From Ulva prolifera (lineage: Eukaryota > Chlorophyta > Ulvophyceae > Ulvales > Ulvaceae): DNA of 64,000 bases. The notes below the pieces were generated by a model. That model had not been told where the DNA came from. It searched no databases and saw nothing but the letters and a program-made list of their open reading frames with translations. The translations under genes were made by a program, and so were the position numbers. Position 1 is the first letter of the stretch; each line of letters begins with the position of its first letter. Below, piece after piece: positions 22,725 to 34,648 of the stretch. The stretch covers positions 992,001 through 1,056,000 of the forward strand of contig JALAAN010000010.1 of the NCBI GenBank assembly GCA_023078555.1, written 5' to 3'.

Positions 22725-24047
22725 ATTTGCCGCGAACAAGGGAATGGGTGGGGATGGCATGGTTCTGAAAGAGGGTGGACCAGTACGTAGAGCATAGGCA
22801 GCGGGCGCCGTGATCGGGTTACGGAGCGGCCGTTCCGCGCATACCCTGGCTTGAGGCTGCACGGCAGCCCCCACTATGGTGGCTGTGGTGCCGCTGTTGC
22901 TGCAATGAGGATGGGTGTGCATGTGAGGCCACGCCGGGACGGCGGTGCTGCCCAGTGAGCATGCGAGATGTAACCAACCAGTACTGGCGGTTCTTCTTCT
23001 CCTGGGCAGGAGTTGCAGCGTCTGCTTGCGTGTACGGTAGAGGCTTGGATGCTGCTGAGAGCCTGTGATACGATTAGCAGAGTTACTGAGCGTTGTACTC
23101 ATGTGTACAGTGCAGCTAATGCAGCTGCGTTGTGTCACTGCAAAGAAGTATCTTGTTATATCTGCCGCAGTCCGGCTTATCAGAGTCTTAATGCAACGAT
23201 GTAGTCGACCTGTACAGTGCCGTACTCCAACAATTATGAATGGGCCACGAATGGAATGCAAACCACACCGATCAGGATCCTTGTGCAGTTGATTCGCAAT
23301 TTAGTAAATAATTGAAGGAGTTGTACACACGTCAGTAAGCCACATGGCACAACAGCAACATCCCTGCGATGCATGGCCGCAGTCGCAGTGCAGTCATGCA
23401 CTCACCACGTATGAAATCCAGTGTTACACACTCGCCAGCACCGAGTCCCACAGCCCCGCCTGCAGCGGTGCATGTCAGGAATCGGCACCCTAGAATCTAA
23501 AATGTACACACAACGAATGAGTGGTGAAAAATCCCGGGCCCTGCGCAAGGCAGGACACTGCCCAGGTCTATTGCACGGAAGGCCCGTGCTCATGTGCCCA
23601 ACTGGCAAGCACCCCTTCCTCTACACACCACACACCGCCGTGATGAGCTCCCCAGAACGTGCACCCCGGCCTCATCGAATGGCCAGTGCTCGGTCCTATG
23701 CTGTCTCCACAAGTCTCTGGAGGCAGCGGCGTGGCAGCGGCAGGTCCCCTGGGCGAGTGTGCATGTGATGTTCATGCATGCAGCAGCTGCGCCGCTGCAG
23801 GGCCCAGCAGTGCGCTGCATCCGCGACAATGGATTTCCGCTACGCGGCCACCGGGACTCAGCCAAAGCCCTTGGGCTTGTCAGCCTTGGACTTGCGCTTG
23901 CCCGAGGCTACAGTGTCACGGTCCACCAGCCTGCATGACACCCCACGGTCAACGATCCAGCCGTAGCCGTTGCAAGAGCATGTCAGACGTACAGCATGTC
24001 AGAAGATGCAAGCATGATCAATGGCGGCATGCTTGGTGCAACCCCCA
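22725..24047. other. No complete gene recognised; possible last exon of the 24-28 kb gene
   Basis: Mostly featureless. On the minus strand, 23907-23858 encodes a short lysine-rich ending (GKRKSKADKPKGFG then stop) preceded by possible splice acceptors, so it could be a final exon of the repeat-protein gene that starts at 28049. The phase is not fully convincing. Confidence 0.3.
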
Positions 24048-27000
24048 TCATGCATAGCACCTGCCGAACCACCGCAGCAACCGTTTGCAAAGACCGTAGA
24101 CAGAAGCGTGCACACACAGCCATGCTCTGCATGCATCACGAAGCAGAGCCGGCATCATGCACATGCATGCAGTACGAGTGGCGGGAGTGCACTTGGACAC
24201 CGAGGAGCGCTTGTCAAATTTCTGCAGGTCCTGCGCCTGCGTGCGGTTGTCCTGCCAGTCCAGGAACGACAGGTACGCGATGCCCCCGGTCACAACGGCC
24301 AGCGCCGCAATCGCCGAGTAGAACAGCACCGCGATCGCGCCGTCGGTCACCGCCGCCGCCGGCACCGCGTCCAGGATCTCTGCCGCCGCCTCGTCAGCGT
24401 TCGCCGCGGCGTCTGCCGGCGGGAAGAGCGCCGAGGATGGCAACGCGGGCGGAGCCTTCACGGCCTCCACAGCCGCCGCGGCGCCGTCTGACACGGCGGC
24501 AGATGCGGAGTCCGCGGCGGCCTTGGCAGACGCGGCGGCATCGGCGGCGGCCGTCTCCACGGCAGGCGGCGGGGCGGGCTCAGACACGGCGGCTGCGGCG
24601 GTGTCGGCGGCAGCCGAGCCGGCGGCGCCGAAGGGCGCGGGGAGTGTTGCCTCCTCGGCGGCGGACGCGGGGGGCGTGATGGCGTGGTCGATCGTCGCGA
24701 TCAGGGCGCCGCCGAAGGTCTGCAGGGAGGAGCCGTTGTTGCCGGAGGGGCGGAAGAACTTGAAGGCCTTCGACAGGTCGAACTTCTTCGCGAGTGGGGT
24801 GTCCTGTGGGGGCGCGGCGGGTGCGGCGGGTGCGCTCGGGGCGGAGGGCGCGACTGGCGGCGGCGTGGTGGGCATTGGAGGGGGTGGTGGGGCTGGGATC
24901 GGCATCGAGTCAGCAGGCGAGGACGGGGCAGGAGGCGTTGGCAGAGAGGGGGGGGAGGGTGCGGCCGGGGGCTCGGCGGCCGGCGTGGGGGCCAGGGCTT
25001 GGGCTTCTGTCGTGGCCTCCTTGACTGCATCCTTCGTGGCCTCAGCCAGAGCCTGGGTCTCTTCCTTCAATGCATCCAGCGCTTCTTTGGGGGCGGGCGG
25101 AGCAGGAACATCCTTCACCGCATCCTGAGCAGCCTCCTTGGCAGCTGGTGCGGGGGCCTCCTTCACTGCCTCCTTCACTGCCTGCGAAGCATCCTTCCCT
25201 GCACTCGCAGCCTCCTTTGGTGCTGGAGCAGCCACATCCTTGAGTGCGTCCTTAGCAGCCTCCTTGGGAGCCTCCTTCAGAGCTGGTGCAGGGGCATCCT
25301 TCACGGCCTCCTTCACCGCCTGAGAAGCATCCTTCCCTGCATCCAGAGCCGCCTTGGGAGCAGGCAGGGAAGGCACATCCTGCACCGCATCCTCCACGGC
25401 GCCCTTCACTGCTTGTGCCTTGTCCTTCACTGCCTCCACAGCTTCTTTCGGGTCTGGAGCAGGGACTCCCTTCAGCGCATCCTTCGCAGCTTCCTTTGGA
25501 GACTCCTTCACTGCTGGGGCGGGCACGTCTTTTGCCGCCTCCTTGACACCCTGGGCAGCGTCCTTGGGGGCAGGTGGCGCGGGCACATCTTTCGCCGCCT
25601 CCTTCACAGCCTGAGCAGCGTCCTTAGGGGCAGGTGGGGCAGGCACATCTTTCGCCGCCTCCTTCACAGCCTGTGCAGCGTCCTTAGGGGCAGGTGGGGC
25701 AGGCACATTGTTCGCCGCCTCCTTCACAGCCTGAGCAGCGTCCTTAGGGGCAGGTGGGGCAGGCACATCCTTTGCCGCCTCCTTCACAGCCTGAGCAGCG
25801 TCCTTAGGGGCAGGTGGGGTAGGCACATTGTTCGCCGCCTCCTTCACAGCCTGAGCAGTGTCCTTAGGGGCAGGTGGGGCAGGCACATCCTTGAGTACGT
25901 CCTTAGCAGCCTCTTTAGGGGCATCCTTCACGGCCTCCTTCACCGCGTCCTTCACTGCCTGCGGCGCAGCTTTCACGGCGTCTGCCACGTCCTGCGGGGC
26001 AGGCGCTGGAACCCCCTTGAGCACATCCTTGGCTGCCGCCTCGGGTGATGCAGTGGGCGCATCCTTCTTCGCAGGGGCTCCCACGTCAGGCACCTTGACA
26101 GCCTCTGCCACCTTGTCCGCCGCCGCGGACGCTGCAGCGCCCACGCCAGACTCCTTTGCCGGAGCCGCAGCCGGTGTGCCTGCACATGCATGCGCCGCAT
26201 GGGGCCCAATCGCGGGGAGGTGGAGGTGGTCAGGTATTCACGGCGTGACCTGCCGGCTCGTGCGCGGGTGTCCTCAGGGGCGTGGAATGCAGGCTTCCTC
26301 GGCGGCGTAGAATGCAGGCTTCCTCGGCGGTGTGGAATGCAGGCTTCTCAGCGGCGTGGAATGCAGGCTTCTCAGCGGCTGGCCTGCCATCGCGACCGAA
26401 TGCCAGGACACATGATTGGGGTACAGCAAAGAGCAACTCGCTTTGTCTGAAGCAGAAGTACAGCGATGAGGGCCCGACTGCCTTTGCTGATTGCATCGAT
26501 GCAGAGTGACCAGTCGCACTGGCCAGCACCAGCTTTGTCGCCAAAGCGCGACCACTGAGCGAATACCGCATGCATGTGTGAGAGACGGTTTCATACGCAC
26601 AACAGTGCCTGCTTTGGCACGTGATTCCAGTTCGGCCGGGTAGCAGACTCCAGCACAAAGCAAGCTTGCCTCGATGCACACGAGTCAGAACATTGCTCTG
26701 CCGTCAGAATTTCCTGCAGATCACATGGAACTGTGCGAAAATCTCGCAGCTCGAAGTTTTGGGCTCCCAGCCGCAGGCAGGCTTATCCTGGGGCTATCAA
26801 ATCGATTCTGGGTCAGGTGTGCAGGGCCATACTCGGCTCAGGCTTGCTCGGCGGGGCCGGCAGAGATGGTGTTGCTTCAGATGGAGGCGCGATCGATGGC
26901 AGGGCTGCAGCAGCCTCCTTCGCGGCATCCTTCACAGCCTCCTTCACATTCTCGACGGGGGAATCCTTCGCAGGAGGCCCTGCCGCTGCAGCCTCGCTGA

Positions 27001-28049
27001 GGAGCTTGGTGCTGGGCTTCTCGTCTGGTAGGTACCGGAGCTGGCCTGGGTCGGTCTGGTCTGGCTGTGAGGGGGTCGTGAAGGGCTTGCCGTCCTCGTC
27101 GTTGCCGTCCCCATCTGGCTTGACGTCTGCAGCTAAGAGGCGAGAGAGGTAAATGGGAAGCTGTGGGCATCGGACGGAAGTCGTGAGCCCTGTGCTGTGA
27201 GTGTGCATGTTCGGTGCAACCTGCTCCTGTCGGCTGTCTGGTTGAGGGACATAGAGCACGCCGGAAGCACCGACTTGCATGCAATGTTGCGCCCTGTCTA
27301 ATTGCAGCTGAGATTGCCAAGTGTGTGTGTGTGCCTTTTGGATTCCTTTGCTAGGTGTGGTCAATGAACAGTCAGTGCAGATCGACCTGGCTCGATGCCG
27401 TCGCAACACAAGGTGCTGTTTTTAACAGGCACACTTATATGGAGCAGATGGTATCTGTTGTCGTGTTCAGCGCAGTCCTGCGGACGCGACATTCCCCATC
27501 AGGCTGGCTAGCTCAGTTGATTGCATGAACTGCACGACCATGGCCCCAGCTTGCTGTGCGGGCTGCACTAACGTTGCAAGGGAGGGAATTTGAAGTTTAA
27601 AGCAGCAGTCGACAAAGCATGGCAGTTCTAGTCACATGTCTCCAGTGAGCTAGATTGAGACATGCCAGAGCAGCTTGCATTTGAGGCCAGTACCTATTGT
27701 GGCGTCGGTGGAGCGGTTGGACGCAATCTCGATGGCATCGGTGGGTCCAGTCACGGCCGTGGACTCAGCGCGTGCAGCCTCCGGCAGAATTACAGAGCTC
27801 TGAACTGACAGCAGAGCAGCGGCAATGGCAGCCAGCACGGGCGGGCTGGAGGAGTCCTGCCCGTTAGATGGGGCAGCGTTCGCCGCGGAGCGTCTGGGCA
27901 GACGCAGCGGCTGCACACAGTCCCGTGGCGTCAGCAAAACAAACTTGAAACTTTCATGACAGTTGCATCCTGTGGCTGCCGATATCCTTAGCGCACACGG
28001 AAACGCGTTTGACAGCGTGGACCGGTGCAATCGAAGGATGTAGAGCCAT
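24048..28049 (-). CDS. Plastid-targeted Ala/Pro/Lys repeat protein with C-terminal membrane helix (paralogue 1)
   Basis: Not a family I can name. Exons 28049-27999, 27910-27694, 27132-26833 and 26179 to about 24048 join in phase. The N terminus (MALHPSIAPVHAVKRVS, then [16 protein letters not shown]) is transit-peptide-like. It is followed by a hydrophobic stretch (VLAAIAAALLSVQSSVIL) ending PEAARAES, a thylakoid-lumen type signal. An acidic linker leads to about 400 residues of helix-forming repeats such as KDAAQAVKEAAKDVPAPPAP (20 residues, 60 bp), LEA-like in style. A Pro-rich linker, the motif KAFKFFR, and a hydrophobic helix (VLFYSAIAALAVVTGGIAYL) followed by SFLDWQDN come next. The 3' end is uncertain: the frame runs to 24048, but splicing after about 24207 to an exon near 23.9 kb is possible. 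The opposite strand is also open by composition and is rejected. Related to the gene at 34.6-40.8 kb. Confidence 0.72.
25561..25920 (-). repeat. 60-bp coding tandem repeat, six copies
   Basis: Six consecutive 60-bp units, each beginning TCCTTAGGGG (or a one-base variant) on the plus strand, encode a 20-residue module with a helical part (AAQAVKEAAKD) and a PAPPAP linker. Copies differ at only a few bases. More diverged copies continue on both sides. Confidence 0.9.
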
Positions 28050-28439
28050 GGCCAGTAGCGGACGCAGAATCTGCACGTTCAGCCAAAAGTAGCCATGTTA
28101 ATGTAGATGGGTGACTGACGTCGCTTTCATCACCTTGCACTACTGTGGTTTGCACAGGCAGGCGCTGCTTGCCTCGGCGAATCTGGGAATCCACGCACGA
28201 TACAGCAGGGTGCTGATCGGGCGCTGTACACAAACACAGCATACACAGCTACAGATTTTTATTCGATAGCATGAGTTGTTGAGCCTCCATGACCGGTGGC
28301 GGGGCACCTCCTGTGCGATGTGCAAACGGTACATCCTCGATACGTGACCGTGGTGGCACAGGTTGACCTAAAGGTCATGAATCAAGCTGCACGCGGGCGA
28401 AGGGGCATTAGGTAGAGCAGGTGCTTTAGCAGAACGTCA

Positions 28440-29000
28440 GCTGTGTCACATACGGCTCCCCTGGGATCACCCCAACGCATGCGATGTTGCGATTCGCAAA
28501 GCGATTTCACGGGCAGGACGCAGCACGCAACGCTCATGTCATTCTACCGCGACGTATGCAGAGAAACGGGGACCTGTGAGTCCATTCCGCCTAATTTTCC
28601 GCATTGACTAACTGTGTGTGTGAACACCACACGCCTGGCGTGTTCCGCACCTGCTTCCGCATCTGGCTTCCCGGTCGGGGCTGCGCGCTCGATAGAGGAA
28701 TCATGACGTACGATCCTATCGGGTAGTCTGAAAGATCGTTTGTCCTGAGTGATCGCAACGTAAAACGTGGCAACACACGACAGCTCGCCCTGCCTTGCTT
28801 TCGGAATATGGATCGGCCAGCCGTACACACTGCTACAGTAGCTGACATCGGATCAATGGCTCCTTCAGTAGCTGGCTGGTATCTCGTGCCCATTCTCGTA
28901 TTGTCGTGGGCTGTCGTCAGAGAAATTCACGCATGCGGCTGCCCTAAGCCATGAGACCCCTCGCCACCGGCACTGCTGACCCAGGCGTTGTTGATATACC
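28440..29000. repeat. Segmental duplication, copy A (upstream of repeat gene 1)
   Basis: This stretch resembles about 41200-41770 in the same order and orientation. Shared anchors include CAACGCATGCGAT, GACTAACTG, a GGGGCTGC..GCTCGAT/AAT segment and GCGGCTGCCCT...CCATGAGACCCC. It lies just upstream of the start of repeat-protein gene 1, and its partner lies just upstream of gene 2. The similarity is partial, indicating age. The estimate was made by eye. Confidence 0.6.
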
Positions 29001-29886
29001 ATCAGATGACATGACAACGCACAGGAAATGTCCGCGCGCAAAGATGCGAGCAGCCTGCGAAAAGAAAGCTACGACACTTGCTGCCGAAGCTTTATTTTTG
29101 GCTTCCCTGAAGTCGTCGGGAAATTCCTCGCATGCTTGAACAGTATAACGAACTTCCTCGGGCCGTGTCCCCAAACCTGACACATGGCAAGGCTTCAATC
29201 TTGCAATTGATCGCGTTCGTCTCAGTGCTGTGACGGATGCCCCCCCCCAAGAGCGCAGAGGATCAAATAGCGGAGTACATCAAGCAAAAGTATTCGCGCT
29301 TACAAGAGGCAGTAAAAAGCAAGCTTGTCTGCTGGGGATACATTTTTACTGCGTTAAGCGCGCTCTTCAATCCGCACTAACGTTTGACGACGCTGTTCAG
29401 GTGAAGGTCTGTCTGCATACCTCAAGGAACCGCCACAACGAGCGAAGATCAACCAGACTTTCCTAGCCAATACACTACGTTCGGTTGCATATGGTGCGTC
29501 CCACAGGAGGCGTGCATCTGTCACAAGTTCTGAAGAGGGGCGGTCAAAAAGTGGCTCACACAGTGCACAGGGAACTCTGGCCATTATGAACTGGAATGCA
29601 AACCACATCGAGACAAATTGGTTTCAGCTGTTGTCACTCCAGGATCAGCCTATCATCAGACTTGATCATCAGTATCTTGTGCCTGTCGGATGTCTGAGTG
29701 TCACAGTGGGCTATTGTTCCCGCCGCCATCTTGGCTTTTCACGCCCACGGCACCAAAAGGCCCCAATTCAGACGAACATGTCATCCATTGCCTGGAAATG
29801 TGGGTGTAGAGAATCGTCAGCCATCAACGCTGGATGATAAGGCCATTGCACGTGCACAGCAAGCCAGTCCATCACGTTGGCTGCAG
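29001..29886. other. No gene recognised
   Basis: Upstream of the RS-protein exon at 29887. It probably holds that gene's undetected first exon and promoter. A minus-strand open stretch at 29354-29580 has a plausible amino-acid mix but no recognisable family or start context. Confidence 0.35.
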
Positions 29887-32278
29887 CATAGATCAGAGCG
29901 CTCAAGGAAGGCAGAGGACCGAGACAGAAGCCCGCTCAGCCCATACGAGGAGCATGCAGCACGAAGTTCGAGGAGAACAGATGCCCATAGGTGTGGCCCT
30001 GCAATCCTCTCTCACTGGCTCACCATGCCTGCAATGAGCAGTGGTACCGTGGTCACTGCACCAGGCGGCCATCTTCGCTTCCAATACCACAACACTCTGA
30101 TTGAATCATGTTCTGTCAACTGCGGGGCTCAAACCAGGCTCAGGCAATGAGGCCGCTCATGTCTCCTGGCGCCCAACCAATTTGCATTGCCTTCCTCCTG
30201 CTTTCATATATTCACATCTGCATGCAGCCGCAGCTGTCTGTCCTGGACCTGCACAGTGAGACTGGCAGAGCGATGCTGTACTAAGAGATGCAAAGTGGTA
30301 CAGAGTGCTGTACACAGTACACGGTGCTGCACTCTGGCCAGTACAGGAGGTGCCTCCTCGTGAACAGGCATGTAGCCAGCTATGCAGGCTCTGGTCTTGC
30401 ACACGACACCGCCTGTGCAGCGTGCAGCGTGAGCAGGTCGCCCCTCACAACGTATTCTGTAGCCTGCGTTGGTGAGCGGAATGTTGCACAGAGTACCTCC
30501 TGTCCAACGAGGCGTGCAAAACGCTGTGCAGGGTTGTGAATGTTTGATGCGCCCGTGCTGGGAGTCTATATGAACAGTAGTGGCTGCTGAAGCACTGTAT
30601 ATATGCAAAATATAGCTTAGCCACAGCTACAGGAGGAAAGCTGGTCCCAGCGATTATGCTACTTCCCCGACTGCGCGACGGGATGAGGCGCCACGTCGAC
30701 ATCGCTCCCATCACTCTGCCCGAAGTCACTCACACCGCGTAACACCTCCGACAGGCGGCCGGCGCCTGGAGGGCCACCGGCAGTCGCGACCCTCTCGTGG
30801 CATCTCGCCTGCGCGGGCCTGCAGCGCCAGCCGCGGCAGCAGCGATCGCGGCCGCTCGCGCAGCCGGGGGCGCAGTCCGACGCCGCCGGGGGCGCAGCCC
30901 GACGCCTTTCCCCGAACGCGCGGCAGGAGTGGCGGTCGTCACCGCCGAGAGCGCTCCGACAGCGGCAGTTCGCCGAGCCGCGGCCGGGTTGACAGCCGAG
31001 AGCTGCCGGGCCGCGATGATGGGTCGCAGCGGAGGACGCGCAATGGCCGCGACAGGAGGCGTGGCAGCCCTGCCTCACAGCGTGCCCAAAGTGCGACTGA
31101 GTCGCCTGGGGATGATCGAGGAGGTGGAGGAGGTGGTGGTCCACGCGTGAGGCGGAGCCGGTCGCCTTCTCCTCCCGCGCCGGCGTCGGCGTCTCCGGCA
31201 GACCGGAGGCAGTGGTGCACCTCTGCTGGCGGCGACGGCTCGCGCAGCCACCGTGGCAGTCTTGGCGGCAGCGGCCACTCATCGCCGTTGGCGGGCCGCT
31301 GGCATGGTGGCGGCAGTGCAGATGAGGTGCCACCTGCTGGTGTTGAGCGAAGTGGAGATGCTCGCAAGGGCGGCCCCGGGGCGAGCAGGCAGGACGGACG
31401 GGAATGGGCCTTCGATGAGGAGCTGCATCAGAAGCTGCGCAAGGTGCCAAGGCGAGGGCGTGGCGGAGTCGGGACGCGTGTCTTTGACACAGGTACGCCC
31501 ATTCACCTGGGCCCGTCTCCCCTGTGTATGCATTGCTGACGCTCGTGGAAGCCTCTGTGTGCGCGATGCCTTCCGGCGGAATGAGGTGAGCGGCGTGCGT
31601 GGCCACGCTCCGAGCAGTAGGAACTCTTTTGCAGCTGTGGTCGTGGAAGGCACGTCCTGCAGCTGATCTCATGCGCTCTCGTGCCACATTGCAGTTCCTC
31701 TAGAATCAGGCCAGCTTACGCATGCACGACTCTGCATGTGCATGTTCACGTGCTGTGTTGCACACCGATTGCTGTGCAGCTATGGCAGTCGTGACGTTTT
31801 ACCAGTGACCTTCCAGACTGCTGCGCGAGGATGCGGTCGCTTCCGTTACAGTCCAGGCGCCACATATACACCTGATCATTAATCACAGTTGCCAAAACCT
31901 CAATGTACCTGTGTTACAGGTCCATATGTTCCAGCACCTACCGGTGGTGTCGCTGCTTCGGCCTCCGTGGTGCCGGACGCGGCCGCCGCGGCGACGGTGG
32001 CCGCGTCGCGGAGCGTCATGCCGCAGGCTAGCCGGGCCGTGCGGCCGGAGGTGGTGGAGGCCGCGAAGGCGCTGATGGCCGCTGGCGTGCCGCTGGAGCT
32101 GGCGACTGCGCAGGCCGAGCTGCAGCTCGCGCACGCCTCTGCAGAAGTACGGCGCCGCAGCGACAAGAAGCGCAAGAAGGAGAAGAAAAGCAAGAAGGAG
32201 AAGCGGCGGCGCCGGGAGAAGAGCCGGAAGCGGGAGAAGCGGCGCGGGAGCGACAGCGACAGTGGGTCTGACTCCTAG
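29887..32278 (+). CDS. RS-rich protein, probable splicing-related factor (5' end unresolved)
   Basis: Arg/Ser-rich protein resembling SR-related splicing proteins; the exact family is not recognised. Exons 29887-29990, 30651-31492 and 31920-32278 join in phase (GTGTGG and GTACGC donors). The long middle exon is rich in RS, SR and RG pairs (for example DRGRSRSRGRSPTPPG and RVRRSRSPSPP). It ends with a more conserved-looking segment, EWAFDEELHQKLRKVPRRGR, running across the intron into DTGPYVPAP. The last exon has an Ala-rich helical part (EVVEAAKALMAAGVPLELA) and a very basic Lys/Arg tail ending GSDSDSGSDS. The first coding exon and start Met were not found. A nuclear location is inferred from the RS and Lys-rich content. 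It lies between the two repeat-protein genes, on the opposite strand. Confidence 0.65.
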
Positions 32279-34648
32279 GGTCGCGTGTCTGGGCAGCGCG
32301 GTTCCGCAGAGACTCGCGCACCGTGGATCCGGGCAGGTGTGAGCTGTCCACTTGGATTGAGTGGCCGGTGTGGCTGGCCTTGACAGCAGAGCGCCATGCA
32401 CGGGGCACTGCTATCTGAATCATTCTGCGACCTATGTGAACCCGCGTACCTGTTTCTCGATGATGAGCTCATGCATGTGAGGCCCGCGAGACTGTTGTTC
32501 ACCGGACAAACACCTGCGCCTGCCTTCAAGTGTGACGCAAGGCTTCGCATTGCATGGCGTATCCTGGTAGTATCGTTGCTGTCCTGGTACATTTTTGACT
32601 GCAGTGAAATCAGCTGCAGCTCGCCCCAAGCGTCGGATTTGGTGTGCCGGCCACGCCATCGCATTATGCACCGTGACCTGTGGGATATATGCAGAACTCC
32701 AGAGCGCTGGACGCTTTTTGCGGACTGCCAAGGAGTCAGCAGGCCATGCAGCGGGGCCGGTGGTGCTACAGGCTGAGCAATGTACCTCACTGCCTCGAGG
32801 CAGCCGCGAGCAAGGAGTGGCAAGAGTAAGGCAGCAACACTCTAGTGTACGCAACAGGCTCTGGGCGCAATACATTGAGGTGATCCCTTGATGCTGAGCA
32901 TGCCTGGACTCAGAGCGACCACAGTCCTGTCCATAAGTCCCTGTCAGGTCAGTCTGCAACTGCAGCAGAATCAGCAGCTCTTTTCTGTCTCAGGCATGGG
33001 TGTCAGCCCAGCACAAGACATCGCTGAGTAGCCGGCGTGCATGCCTGTACAATTGGTCTCCAGAATCGGCACGCTGCATTACTATGCATCTCTTGCCCAG
33101 TCAAGCCTGTCCCGGTCATGTGGGCAGCCTGAAGCAGTTGCATGTCACGCATTGCTGCTGTGACACTCATGGCCAGCCCCACCTGAACGTTTCAAAGTCA
33201 GGCAGCGCGCGGTCGGCATGTCGTCCTGGTGGTGCCAAGTTGCCAGTGCTTCCAGCGGGCATGGCTGTCGCTCAGAGTGTTCTTTACTCGCTATGTTCTT
33301 CACAGCCATCTCCAGAGTACAGTAGCGCCCTGGTATGCGCCAACATCATGTGTGCGACAGCTGTGTCCCGGTGAGGTCAATGCAGGACACACACTTACGC
33401 TGCTCTTGGGAGGCGATTGAGCTGATTCTTGCAGGTGTGGTCATGGCCCAGCTCCACCCCGCTGTGCTGGCTTCGCCCAAGACGCCAAGGAGGACCCGGG
33501 CAGCATCATCAGGATATGCTATGTGGCATTGGAATCGGCAGGTGCATGGAGCAGGAGGTGCAGCTGCAACAGAGGTCCCTATGGTGCCTCCGCTGTGGTA
33601 TAGCATAACCTGTGCATGCCGTGAATGTGCAACACATCGTTACTTCTTGCGCCAGGCGAGATTGCAGTTCATCCGCATGTATTCAGATAATTGGCTGTGA
33701 CTGCGCCAGCAGCCATGTACAACGCACATAGGCACAGTGCCATCTGACCGCATCAGGTCCCCAGCTGTCTTGCTATGTAGGACAACACATGTGGGCTGCT
33801 TGAATGACAGAAGATATTCGTCCGCAAAATACTCCGCATTCTCTTCAGTTCAGCTGTGGATTCTGACTCGACATTTTAGATTTGAGGCAACAACAACAGC
33901 GAAATTGACGTTCACAGTATACTGGACAGCTGTCCTGTACCTGGAGCAGTGCATGGCCTGTTCAGTTACACTCTGCCACTGTTCGTGTGACCTGCTCAAA
34001 TTATGGCTGCATGTATTGCAAACTCTACACAGTTCCATGGTACGTGCCTGTGATGTTTCGCCATGCTGTTAAACGACTTTCATGCTGCTGTGTGCAACTT
34101 TTGATCCTTAATATATTGATGTGTTCGTCTTGGTGTTCACGCGGTGCCACAAATTGTCCATTAACGCAGCTTGAGATCTCACAGAGCTTTCAGATCTCGC
34201 AGGAGGGCACTGTGATGTAGGGTCCAGCTGCAGTGAAGTACACATATGAGATTACAGGGGTTTGATTCTGGACATCTGCGGAGCTGGGGTACATCATATT
34301 TACAGTAATGAAAAAATAACAGGCTATGCCCGACATTAGTTACGCACAGTGTTGTATGTGTGCCACGGACAAAACTGAGCCAAAATTGAACTACTGACTG
34401 ATGATCTAATCTACGGTCAACTGACAACTCACACAGGAAAGGGAGCATGCAGTGGGCTGGTGTGGCTAAGCTGCACGGACTGAGGTGCAGTAGCCCAGAT
34501 ATGGCAGCGCAGGGAGCATAAGGCAACATCAACCGCGCCTCCAGGCGCCGCGGACGGCGCAACTGGTGGAGGCAGCGAGGACCCAGACGTTGCACACACA
34601 GCTACCACACAACTAGTGACAGCCAGGACTTGGAAACAGATGGGCACA
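32279..34648. other. No gene recognised
   Basis: About 2.4 kb between the RS-protein stop and the end of repeat gene 2. Short open frames such as the one around 33430-33600 (+) have a gene-like composition but no family signal, ATG context or partner exon. I cannot support a gene. Confidence 0.4.

Noticed and set aside
22356-23261. Minus-strand frame of 301 codons rich in His/Thr/Cys
   Set aside because: It is produced by the TG-rich minisatellite; no conserved content.
24684-26048. Plus-strand open frame over repeat gene 1
   Set aside because: Antisense to the coding repeats, low complexity, no start context or targeting signal.
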